Below are positions 49,590 to 60,299 of a stretch of DNA of 64,000 nucleotides, piece after piece. The position numbers and the translations under genes are program-made. The notes beneath the pieces are model-generated. The model saw only the letters and a list, made by a program, of their open reading frames with translations, did not search any database and was not told where the DNA came from. Position 1 is the first letter of the stretch. Each line of letters starts with the position of its first letter. Source of the DNA: Gnetum montanum (taxonomy: Eukaryota > Streptophyta > Gnetopsida > Gnetales > Gnetaceae); NCBI GenBank assembly GCA_015680685.1, contig MNCI01009196.1:357186-421185 (forward strand), in the 5' to 3' direction.

Positions 49590-50816
49590 CAACTCACGCA
49601 CAAGAACGGTATGACAACATTAAGTCATACCTTCAATAGGGTGAGCCTCTATAACATCTAATCATTTCCCAAAAGGATGTAGTGCGAAAACATTCGCAGT
49701 AGTACATCCTTGTAGGTGATAACACATTCTATCGCAGATCCTAGAATGGCATACTACTCACCTGTGTTAGCAATGGCGAAGCATAAATGATCGTTGATCA
49801 TGTCCATGAGGGACTATGCAAACGTCACATAGCACCCAAGGCAATGGCATTGAAAATCATATGCTTAGGCTACTATTGGCCTTACATGGAATGCAATTGC
49901 ATCTCCAAGGTCAAGATGTACGACGTGTGTTAACAACATGGTAACCTTATGCATGTGCCACATAATGAACGACATACCACGTAGATCACATGGCCATTCC
50001 AATGTTGGAGGTTGGATATCATAGGACCCATCACACCTAAGTCTTTCGTAGGACCTAGCTTCATCATAATCGCAATCGAATACTTTACCAAGTGGGTTGA
50101 AGCTATTCCCCTTAAGAAGACAACATTACAGTAGGTTTGTGAATTTATCCTTGACAACATAGTGATCCGATTTGGTCTACCTATGACTATAGTGATCCAA
50201 AGCCTTTTGCAAACACCTTGGTATCAAGCATTCCTTTTTGTCTCTAGACTACCTATAGCTGAATGGCTAAGCAAAGGCAACAAACAAAGTCATCGTCAAC
50301 CTTCTAAAGAAGATGCTCAGCAGTAGCAAATGACGATGGCATGAGTAGCTAGTCTATGCACTATGGGCCTACCGCACAACACGCAAGAAAAAAATAGGTA
50401 AGATGCCATATAGCCTTGTGTATGGGTCTAAAGTGATTTCGCCTCTTGAATTGCAGGTCCAATCACTCCACTTGATCCTCTAAATCTTCATTAATGAGGC
50501 TCAAAATAATGAGTTGAGAGTGGTTGACCTCGACTCTTTAGAGGAGGAGCGCATGTAGACACTTAATTGCATCATATGGTATCAAGAAGAGCAATGGAAG
50601 AAACACCATCACACTGAGCACCAACGATCGATCAAGAAAGGGGATTTAGTCCTCAAGGCCATTCACGAACTTGCAAATATATTCTCAGCCAACTAGGAAG
50701 GGCCTTTCTTGCTCACCAAGGCCTATGAAAATGGAGCATTCAAGCATGTTGATCTAGACGACAATGAGTTTTCCAATCTGATCAACCATTCATACATGAA
50801 GATGTACTATGCTTAG
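49590..50816 (+). pseudogene. Element B integrase
   Basis: Zinc-binding region near 49790-49935 (HEGLCKRHI, then YDVC-Q-HGNLMH), core with WRLDIIGPITPKSFVGPSF and IEYFTKWVEAIPLKKTT (near 50010-50130) and IVIRFGLPMTIV (near 50160). The C-terminal end matches the family: a MKMYYA tail at 50798-50815 and a TAG at 50814-50816. Stops and shifts within. Confidence 0.85.
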
Positions 50817-50864
50817 TATGCAGCACCACATCAACAAGAAAGCAAGGTAAGCAAAAGTTCGCTA

Positions 50865-51305
50865 TGAATTTAAATTGGCATAGAAAGTCTGCTATGATTT
50901 TAAATTAGCACAAAAAGTCCACTATGACTTTAAACTGGCATAGAGCATCCTTGGGCTATGACGTTAAACTAGCATCCATAGGACACTCGTCTATTATGAC
51001 ATTAAACTGGCACACAACAAGTCTACTATGACTATAAACTGGCACAGTTCATCTTTGGGCCATGACACTAAAACTAACATCTACAACATATTCAGTTATG
51101 ATTATAAACTAGCACAACTCATCCTTGTGTCATGACATTAAACTGGCACAACATCCACCCTCTACTATGATGTTAAACTAGCACACAATAGTCTACTAAG
51201 ACTCTACACTAGAACATCATAGTATGCCAAGATCTTAAACTAAGTTCATGGTCTACTAGGACCTTAAACTAGCATAGCACATGGTCTACTAGGACCTTAA
51301 ACAAG
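50865..51305. repeat. Motif array 3 in element B
   Basis: About eleven diverged copies of a 30-45 bp unit built on CTATGACTTTAAACTGGCA / CCTTAAACTAGCA, directly after the integrase stop. Confidence 0.85.
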
Positions 51306-52905
51306 GTTTGCAGTTCAAGAAACATAGCTCAATAATCATAGTTTTGCAGACAAATGAGCATGAATAGTTTGATCCTCTATCATCTACCCACACCTCGTGA
51401 GTAAGGTGGAGTGAGACGTTGTAGTCCCAAAATGGAAGTCACATTATCAAGTGAAAAGCCTCTGGGATACTTGTAGTGTCATCGCCTTTGGCATTTTGCT
51501 AATCCTCTGGAGATGCCCTTGGGCATTTTACTAACCTTCAAGAGCTGTCACCACCATTGCCAATCATACCATCCCTAGGCAACGTCGATAGCATTACCAG
51601 CCTTGGGTATTTCATTAGTGGTTGAAGCTCTCACCATCAACACAACCTGTTGGAGTCCTAGCAGTACTATGTTCCAACCATAGCATTGCCATCCTCCAGC
51701 CCTCACCATTTCTTGGGCTTGAAAGCGCATCCAGCAGCTTGGCTTCCTACCATCTTGGTGTGTTTCCAAGCTCCTATCCTTGGTGTGGAGTCTCGAGCAC
51801 TTGCATTGCCATTGCCCTTGGCCACCTTGTTGGCCTCTTTGGGATGCTCACTTCCAATGTGGCTATTGGAGCTTCTGCAACCTTCTAGCTCCAACACCTG
51901 CATTGGCCTTCCTGCTTTGGCACTGCAAGCTCTCATAAGTTGTCCAGCACTTGCAACACCCTCGCAACCAGTAGTTTGAATTTATCTCACATGTTGTGTG
52001 GTTGTTTTTCATGTCTTCTATATGTTGTGTTCGTAGGATGAAGCCTCGTAGGCAGTCGTTCAAAGATGAATTTCATTGCAACAACAAGTCACCACATTGC
52101 TTCAAGCATCCCTATTACCCCCCCCCCCCCCCCCAAATAGCCTATTTGCATTTACCCCTTTTACCTTATATTTTCCTATCTTCCTTGCTAGCTTCTCCAA
52201 TGCACATGGCACCCTTCTTTCAGTCGACTGTAGAACCCATGATAAACATAACGCAACTCATCCCGTGGGAAGCCTCTATGGCTTGGTCAAAGCCCAAGTA
52301 GATGTAATGCAACTCATCCTGGGGAGGAAACACCTATCCTACAAATGTGACATGGTTTCCTTTGAGCAAAGCCTGTTAAGTGACTTGTAGTACACTCGAT
52401 GATACTCATCTTGCAACTAGCATTTTGTAAAAAGGGGTGGGGGGGGGGGCACGGGGGGTAAAACATGTCCCGAGAAAAATCTAGTAAAGTTGCAATTTGG
52501 CAATTGGTCCAACCCTGAATTTGCATTGGCCATCTCATAAGCATTCTAACGAGAGGCCGATATGTCAAGGCTAACCCATTTTGGTGTTATGCGTGATGGC
52601 TCTCTTATAAGCACTTCGAGGAGAGACCATCATTTTGGTAATAAGCCACCCTGGTGCCATGATCATGGTTAGCCATGCTAACTCCGCATCTTACAACCTG
52701 ATACACCATTTGCATCTCATTCCTCCCTTGCTATTCTCAAGCCAGTTCCCTACATCCATTACCTACAACATACCATTACCTCTAACACTCTTACCCCTGA
52801 TGAAGTGTCTTTTGATCGAGTACTGACGAGCGATGTTGGTGTCATGCCTACTGTGGTGTTTTAGGTTCTTTATCGATATCTCTTGGATGACTCCTCCAAA
52901 CATTG
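51306..52905. other. Element B 3' non-coding region
   Basis: No gene assigned. Contains a C17 run (52118-52134) and a G-rich block (52434-52458, with G11 and G6 runs). Overlapping short frames on both strands have no recognisable content. Confidence 0.5.
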
Positions 52906-52920
52906 ACAAAGAGGGACCAA
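52906..52920 (+). other. Polypurine tract of element B
   Basis: ACAAAGAGGGACCAA directly abuts the TGAAACA start of the 3' LTR. Confidence 0.6.
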
Positions 52921-54578
52921 TGAAACAAAACTAATTTCTGGCAACAGCACCTCAACAGCAAATTTGTCTAAATGTCAACATGAGGCAAATTTTTTTCTAA
53001 GTGTTTGGCCCATGCTTCCATTGCTGGGACTATGCTTCAAAGCATAGTCAGCGTAGCTTGCAGCATAGAATCAATTTGGAAAAAATTTTCTAAGTGTTGT
53101 GCTATGCTCCCATTCTCCCTACTGTGCTCCAGAGTGTAGCCAATGTAGCATACACTTCAATGGCCAGTTTTGCCTAAGTGTTAAGCTAGAAGCTGTCAAG
53201 GTAGCTCAACATGAAAAGAGGCATTTTAGCAAATTTTCTAACTCTTAAAGCTACCCATCCTACTATGCTCTAGAGCATAGCCAGTGTAGCTTGGATGAAG
53301 AATGCAAGTTTTGCCAATTTTTTCTAAGTGTTAGTGCTATGCTCTCACTTTTCATGCTACGCTCTAGACCATAGCTAGTGTAGCTAACACTGGATCTTAA
53401 TTTTTGCGAAATGTGCCTAACTGATAGGTTACACTCCAGAGCGTAGCCATTGTAGCAATGTAGAGTAGCCTCCAAAAGCTTCTAGAGCTCAACATCGACC
53501 TTCATCTCACCTCTTGTGCTTCTCCAGTAAGCAAGATCAGCAATTTGCATTTCTTTTGCATCCTCAATTTGTCTCAAATTATGCCTATGCTCAATCTCAC
53601 TCGAAAGAGGGGAGAACATAGCCTCAAAGCGTAGCCTCGAAATTACGCTATTGTTTATAGGTACATTGTGGTCTCTTTGGCTCTGGCACATGCAGTTTTG
53701 ATAACGTAGTCATGGTTTGGCAATCTTGGGATCCATTAGAGCACACTAGAGCATAGCAACATTTTTCTCTAGTGGGAGCATAACTGGGGTCAGCGTAGCT
53801 TCAACTACCCCCTTTGCTATGTGGCACCTGATCCACACTTCACGTCAACCCTAACCCTATAAATACCCCTATGTTTCACATTTTAGGGGTTGGCATTTTT
53901 GAGAAGTTAGCATTTTGAAGCACTTGGCTGGCAATTTCATCTTAATAGTTGGCACTTTGGCACTAGCACCCTTGCACCCAAACACACTTAATGCCTTGGC
54001 AAAACTTTGGGACATCACCTTTGCATGCCACAGTACATCGCAACCTATAGGACATCGTAATAGCCAACTCGACAAGCTTAGACTTCATGGTGGACATCAG
54101 TTTCATAACCCGAACACCCTAAAGACTATGACTACGTTGCCTACTGCACCCGTCTGTACACTATGTACCTCCTCACCTCTCTTTTGCAATTGCTATGCTC
54201 CCCCACTTGGGTTGGCTTCATTCTTCCTCTCTTAAACTCCTTTCCATTTTTTAAGCATTTTCTTTGGCATTTAGCATCACACTTGCATTTTTTTTGCTAT
54301 TTTGCATGTATTTGCACATTTGCACTATTGTTTTCACATTGGAAAACCTTACTACACTCTGGCTTAGTCAGCCTCGGTACCACCAAAAACATTGTACGAA
54401 CCTTGGCACCCGTTCATCAAAACATTTCGTAAGTCTTGATTCGATCAACAAGATCATCCTGGGCACTCCACCTTTGTTTTTCCCCTCCAGTAATGGCCCT
54501 TGGAAGGGGGGTGGGGTTAGGACTATACCGCGACTACAAACCCCTCAATTCCAACAGTTAACGTTTTCAGTCACTAAA
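52921..54578 (+). repeat. Element B 3' LTR
   Basis: Full-length partner of 35784-37440 with scattered substitutions and small indels, roughly one in eight to ten by eye. Flanked by ATATC. Confidence 0.88.
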
Positions 54579-55264
54579 ATATCTGATGTTGTTTGGCCAA
54601 TCTTTCTCCTAGTAAACATGATGAAATGAAAATAATTTCTAATCCTAAGTTTAAGTAATTGCAAGAAAATAACTCTATTTTAGCTTAATGTGATGGATAT
54701 CTGATCTTGGTCTACTATACATGCCTTGAATCCATGTAGTCATCACTAGGGTTACCAAGTTGTATCACTACTGAGCGAATCAAGCAATGCCACCACTGGT
54801 TTACTAGATAACTACACATAGTACTTGAAACTAGTTGTATCCATACGGCTTACTTTAGACATGTAAAATAAAATGCTTGTAAAGCAAATGATTAATCAGG
54901 AAAATAGCAAAAATTATTCTAAGTAAACATAAGAAAACTAAGTGGATGTTGCAATGATGATAAGAAATCTTGATCTTTATTATTGGTCATGAACTGTGTC
55001 CAAGTACAATTCACTTGAATAAAGACACCGTACAATTGTTCAACATCACACTATGGGCATACACTCTATTGCTAACTACGGAATGAAACTGTAAGAGTTC
55101 TGCTACTAGTGGAATGAAAACTTATGCTGATCTATGAGAGTGTTTTATTTATAGGTTGCATACATCCCACGATATCAGATCTATGATGATGTAGTTTGTG
55201 CTACGATATCAAATAAATGACATTGTAGTTACGATATCATTGGTAAGAAAAATTGACTTTATCA
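54579..55264 (-). repeat. Element A 5' LTR, proximal (U3/R) piece
   Basis: Begins after B's right target duplication and continues the LTR broken at 35783. On the minus strand it starts TGATAAAG at 55264 and carries three GATATCGT sites (55171-55238), then the TATA box CTATAAATA (around 55149-55157). Confidence 0.85.
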
Positions 55265-56340
55265 CACACCATAATTTTGGTTTTTTGCACATTAACTTTC
55301 ATTCCTAAATGTTGGCAGCATCTATTGCAGGCATTCCTTAGAGTTGGAGATGAAAGCTACATCATCAGCATACAACAAAAGGTTGACAAAGTAAACAGTA
55401 ATTTTAATGGAGTATCTAATTGGAATTTACTACATCTACTCCTTGAGTTCATTAATAAAAATACCAAAAAAGTGCAAATGAAAGAGGACAACCTTGTTTC
55501 ACCCTAATATTACTATGAAATAAAACATTTTTATGAGAGTGGTAATTTATGATTTGTATATATACTTCTTGGTAAAGCTTGTCAATAGCAACTAGCAAAG
55601 ATAAAGAAGTATGTCTTGTAATCACTTCAACATCTTGCTTCAAATAACTAAATTATATGGTTTAGAGAAATCTACAAAGTCAACAAAAGTTCTTTTATTT
55701 TTCCTTTTTCACATAATCAATAAGATATTTCAATGTAATGAGGAAATCAGTAGTAGAATAATGATGTCTAAACCTAGCTTATGAAACTATTCATAAATTG
55801 TTTTCTTTTGTATATTTTCCAATATTCTTTTCAAGAATATTTTCAAAAACCTTAGGAAAAATATTACTAATTACAATAAACTTGTAATTATTTAAATCAC
55901 ACCTATCTCCTTTTTTGAAGAGAAAAATTTCTCTATTAATACACCATTCTTTATCTAAACTAATTAGGAAAGTATGGTTTACATTTTTCTAAACTGTCCC
56001 TACCAAAGATCCTTCCCAACTCAACATTTCTACATATAGTCCTCAACAGAGATAAAAAGGTTGTCATTGTCCTACTGATATCCTACTAGCTCACCCTTGC
56101 CTTGAAATAAATTTTGATAAAATGGTAAAATATTTGAACAGGGAAATTTTGGTTTCAATCTTTCCCTTTGATGAAGTAACATTCAGAAAACTCTTAGTTC
56201 TTTCTTGATCATGTAGAGAAGAGCAATTCATCTCTCTTTAATGAAAACTAAATGAAATTATTATAAAGCCTAATAGCTATTGGATTATGCTAATGATTTT
56301 CTAGAAATATGTTGTGCTGTTGCCACAAAAAAAATTTCAA
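55265..56340 (-). mobile_element. LINE, 5' half of RT, continuing from 23157
   Basis: Minus-strand landmarks: WCINREIFLFKKGDRCDLNN (near 55900), SNIRVKQGCPLSFALF (near 55470-55510), a degenerate active-site region (near 55360) and KVNVQKTKIMV (near 55290). The last segment runs to A's insertion point and resumes at 23152. CACAC at 55265-55269 is the right target duplication. The left and right halves are a frame apart, in keeping with general decay. Confidence 0.8.
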
Positions 56341-58610
56341 GTTTTACATCAACATTCCAAATCATTACATAACACTGGAACTCATGATCTTAGTTTTGTT
56401 ATTATAGAATCTTACCACAAAATTTCTCATTTTGCTACAATAATATAGGCTTTAAATTATATTAATACAATATTACTAATCTCACAATTACCTAGGCAAT
56501 ACTACCTAAGTAGTGGTACGACTATTGAAAAAATCAACACAAAGACACATCTAAGGAGGTCATATGCAAGTTTAATTTGTTGGCTTTAAACCAAAAGCCT
56601 TAGGGAAAAAAGCATATGAGCCAACCATATTTTCACATTAGAAGTAGAAGTTTCTATAAGTAGCTAGGGTATAGGGTCTCAACTAGATAATCTTGAACAA
56701 CATCAAAATAATATAAAGATAAATTTGAAAGTAACTAAAATTAGAGTAACCTTTTAAACTAAAAAATGAGGTGTTAGCTTAGTGGTGAGACTCTTCATTT
56801 GAAAGCTCTAAGTTATGGGTTTTTCTAATGACAAAAAACAAAAGAGCAATATTATAAACAAAGAAAGGAGTATATGATAAGAACATCACTTCACCTTTAA
56901 CTTATCAATTCCTCAAACTAATGTATTTTCTGTGTTTGGATTATAAGATTAATTATAGGATTTAATTCAGGTCATTTGTTATGTAAAATATGTCTAAAGA
57001 GGCTATTGTGAGTAGAGTGTGAGTCACAAACCTCTATTGATAAATTTTTAATGAGTTTCAAATTTAAGGAGGAAGTAGCTTATGGGGGGTGAGTCATAAT
57101 CTCTAATTGCAAGTGGGATGCAATTTTCAATTCATAATTAGATTTTTTCATATGATTTTAGTTTAGGTTCAACCACAAAATGTAAATCAAAATGAGTTGA
57201 TAGGTTGCTATAAGGCCATCAAGACTCACAACAAGGTCACATTATTTTGTTTTATATTCTTTGAATCGCCTTACATCTTATACATAGGTAGAGAACTATG
57301 AGAGACAAGTGAGACTCAAAGATTAGATGAAAATTTTAATTTTTAAAGAAGTTTAGATGCATCACAAAGGAAACTAAAGTGTCAACTATGATGTCCCTCA
57401 TTAATAAGTTAAGGAAAACTTTAGAAGGGCTTTTTTTTATCATACTTTTAAACAATATTGAGCTTACATCAAGCTTGTCTATAATGTCATTGTCCCTCAT
57501 GTAAGTTGGGGAATTAATGAGTATTTTCAATTCTTAGGATTATATGATATTATTATTTTAGGTTGTGGAACCTAGCCTCATCATCTTGGTATTGTAGAGT
57601 ATTTAGTTTTGAAGGCATTTTCCATCAATTGAAAACTATTTTCTTTATCAACAAGGATTTGCATCTTTGAACATCTCTTTACTTAATATCAGCTTGGTTA
57701 TTTTTATTTTAACTTGATTAGATTTGATCAAGTTCTCTTTTAATCATTTCTTACATTCAATACTTTTGGGGGTTGAAATTTAAGTTTGTTTGTAATACTA
57801 ATTAACTTAATTAAGGTGGACTATCTTGGCTAATGATAGGTGGCTTAAGTAGTTAGCTCATTATCTTGTTAGAAAAGAGGTTGCTAGTTCAAGTTGCACT
57901 CATGTTAGCTATATATCTTGATCAAATTATTTTAGGTTCTTACACATCCGTAAGCTAGTGTAACTTTCTTTTGATCAAAGTTGCAAGGTTGAGAATTCAT
58001 GGCTACTAGAATAAGATAGTCCAAGCACTTGCTAAAGATGTGAAGATAGCAATCAACAAGTTTACAAGAGAAAATTGAGGGAAATATTGGAAAACCTCAA
58101 AGCCCAAGAAAATTAAGTGAAAGCAAGAACCAAATAAACATTTTATCAAGACTTGCTTCAAGACATTCACCTATGCCATATCGTGCATAAGATAATCCTT
58201 TCAAGAAGGAGGATTTTAGTGAAGATGAGGAAACAGAAGTTCCTAGTTTCCCAAGAGTTGAAACAAGCATATTTCAAGGGTTCTAAAGGCTAAGAGATAG
58301 AGAAGGTCGTCCCTCTCCAAGATCTTAAAAGCTTCATCAAGGTTTAATCAAGTGATTTCTCCCAAGATTTTTCAATTGGATAAATATTTTAACATTACAT
58401 TGACCAATTCTTTCAAATATCCTTTATGGTTTTCATATGTTAAGCCTAATTCCTTTAATGGAATGAAAGGTTCTACTGCTCTCTCTTATTCATTTCTCAT
58501 CAAAATTCACCTTTGAAAAATTCAATATATTCTCATGCATCTAATGCTCTAAAATCAAGCTTTTCTAATTATAAAAAAACTAAGGGAAAAGCCATGGGTT
58601 ATACATTTAT
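56341..58610. other. AT-rich stretch with two SINE-like heads
   Basis: No gene supported. tRNA-like heads occur at about 56765-56830 (GTTAGCTTAGTGGTGAGAC...) and 57835-57910. A short coding-like run near 58180-58270 (FKKEDFSEDEETEVPSFP) is not assigned. Confidence 0.4.
57835..57935 (+). repeat. SINE-like element
   Basis: GGTGGCTTAAGTAGTTAGCTC (A-box-like) and, about 45 bases later, CTAGTTCAAGTTGCACT (B-box-like). A related head with the same GGTTAGCTCATTA and TTAGTTCAAGTTG words is at 59705-59780. Confidence 0.4.
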
Positions 58611-59480
58611 TTATGAAATGAAATTGAAGCTTTATAATATCCAAAGACCCTTAGGATCTATTACATAGATATTACATTTTCATAGAAATAAAGATAGACT
58701 TTGCAAATTGACCAAGCACCAATGGGGACATCAAAAACAAATCATACAATTTTTTTGCTATAATATTATAATGTTATCTTAAATAGGTAGTCCTAGTATA
58801 ATAAAGAAACATAGAACTCATCATCAAGGGCTCTTAATCTAGATAACCTACAAATATCCTCTTTTGGAGGAAGTTGAATCCATCTTTCACTTTCAATTCT
58901 AAGATGATGCAAACTTAAGTGAAGGTTATTGATAACATTCTGATACTTGATTGGAATAGAAATTGAGAGATAGTGAGCTTCTACATCTAGTTTATTTGAT
59001 CTAATGTGATGTCAATAAAATTATCTCTTGCCTTCTACATTAGACCACATCGATGTTAAAACCTTCTACTTGATTAGTTGAAAAATATGCTTAGGATTTT
59101 GCTACACATCCTCCCAAGAGAAATTCCATTTTCTCAACCATTTCATCCCCTAAAAATACTATTCATGGTCTCACAAATCCTCAAGAATTACTTTAGAAAA
59201 TTTATCTTTCCTTGAGATATATAAGTTATGAGTGTATGTAATGAATTAACATAATGCTTCTACTTCTAAAGGTAATAAATCATGTTCACATAATAACATT
59301 GAGTAAGATGTTTGCATCTTCACCTTTAACTCATCAAGAAGAAATTTTTTTTTGCACTCTTTCAATATCTTTTCAAAGTTTATCAAGTCCAAGTTCCCAA
59401 ACAACACATCGATACAAAACACTGAGATAGATGATATTATGCTTCTTACAATATAAAACCAAGGAAGGAAATGATGGATT
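58611..59480 (-). mobile_element. LINE 3' fragment, copy 3 of the family
   Basis: Diverged direct copy of 3845-4580, extended further 5' on the minus strand. The frame at 59246-59491 reads CKKKFLLDELKVKMQTSYS then MLLCEHDLLPLEVEALC, the post-RT tail seen also at 22.7 kb. Stops downstream; 5'-truncated, as is common for LINEs. Confidence 0.7.
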
Positions 59481-60299
59481 AAATCCATCAAAAAAAATCT
59501 TAATTATCCACATGCACATGCACATCGGAAGAAGGAGGATGTGTCAACACTCCAACCCTTTTTTTTTCTTTTTTCTTTTTTTAACTACATGCACTTTGCA
59601 AAGTATAGACAAAACAATACTTTTATAGAACTTGAGCAAAATATAAATGTGTCTCAAAATTCATAATAGCTACATCACATATGATTCAGGGCATAAACAT
59701 TACCAATGAAAGGTGAGTCAAATGGTTAGCTCATTAATTAACAAGCATTTGCAAACAATAAGTTATTAGTTCAAGTTGTACTTGAGGTATTCTTCCAACT
59801 CTATAATTCTTCTAATATACCATGTTTGCTATATACCTATATATCTTGGGATGTACTTATATGCATATTCATACTTTCTTAAATTAATGGTCATGTGTTC
59901 AAATCCCTATGAATATACTTTACTTTTAGGCTCAAATAACTTTGACAACTATCATATCATGAGTTCAAACTAAGAGGAAAAAACATTAAAAATTAAATGA
60001 GACATGAAACTTTTGGCCTTAGAATTGAGTGATTGATGAATTTACAACATCCTTACCGTCACTTTCTAGGCATACTAGCTATAGTAAGAGTTTCATTAAA
60101 GAGCTAACTTCTATAATTCCATCATCATAAAAACATAATGCTAATATTTCCTAATTTCTCTTTACATGTTCAATTCAAAAATATCTAAGAATAACTAGAG
60201 GATCTAGTATAGTACGATTTTTTCTAAGTTCTACTTATGAAATACTATGCTTAATTAATTTTTCTATCTAGAGACATCCAGCTTACTTCATGCAAGTCA
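59481..60299. other. AT-rich stretch with SINE-like heads
   Basis: A head resembling that at 57835 lies at 59705-59780; GTGTTCAAATCCC near 59895 is another B-box-like word. No gene. Confidence 0.4.

Larger units (their letters stand above)
35784..54578 (+). mobile_element. Gypsy element B (Tat-like), complete, 18.8 kb, plus strand
   Basis: Two LTRs of about 1.66 kb, primer-binding site, gag, protease, a 6.4-kb insert with an antisense spliced gene, RT/RNase H, integrase, a repeat array, a long 3' non-coding region and a polypurine tract. The pol sequence (GTFCYT-type, LKNVGATYQ, NLKELRGL, WPFQCWRLDIIGPI) is typical of the Tat lineage, whose members include very long elements with extra frames. 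It sits in element A's 5' LTR and so is younger than A. Inactive: many stops and a damaged RT active site. Confidence 0.88.
23158..55264 (-). mobile_element. Gypsy element A (Athila-like), minus strand, with nested element B
   Basis: Whole-element entry. On the minus strand the order is: 5' LTR (55264-54579, then 35783-35623 after B's insertion), primer-binding site, gag, protease, RT/RNase H, integrase, a long 3' reading frame, polypurine tract and 3' LTR. Ends are TGATAA...TCATCA with CACAC duplications. Excluding B it is about 13.3 kb. The primer site resembles that used by Athila elements (tRNA-Asp type), and the extra frame after integrase fits that group. LTRs differ by roughly one base in seven or eight by eye, so the insertion is old. 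Confidence 0.85.

Noticed and set aside
50865-51305. CRISPR-like array
   Set aside because: Units are diverged, spacing is irregular, there are no unique spacers, and it lies inside a plant retrotransposon.
51575-52390. Overlapping open frames on both strands in the 3' region of element B
   Set aside because: Frames overlap in all directions, have low-complexity composition and no conserved motif; likely chance in GC-richer non-coding sequence.
57835-57910. Functional tRNA gene
   Set aside because: A- and B-box-like words are present but no cloverleaf can be folded; SINE-like is more likely.
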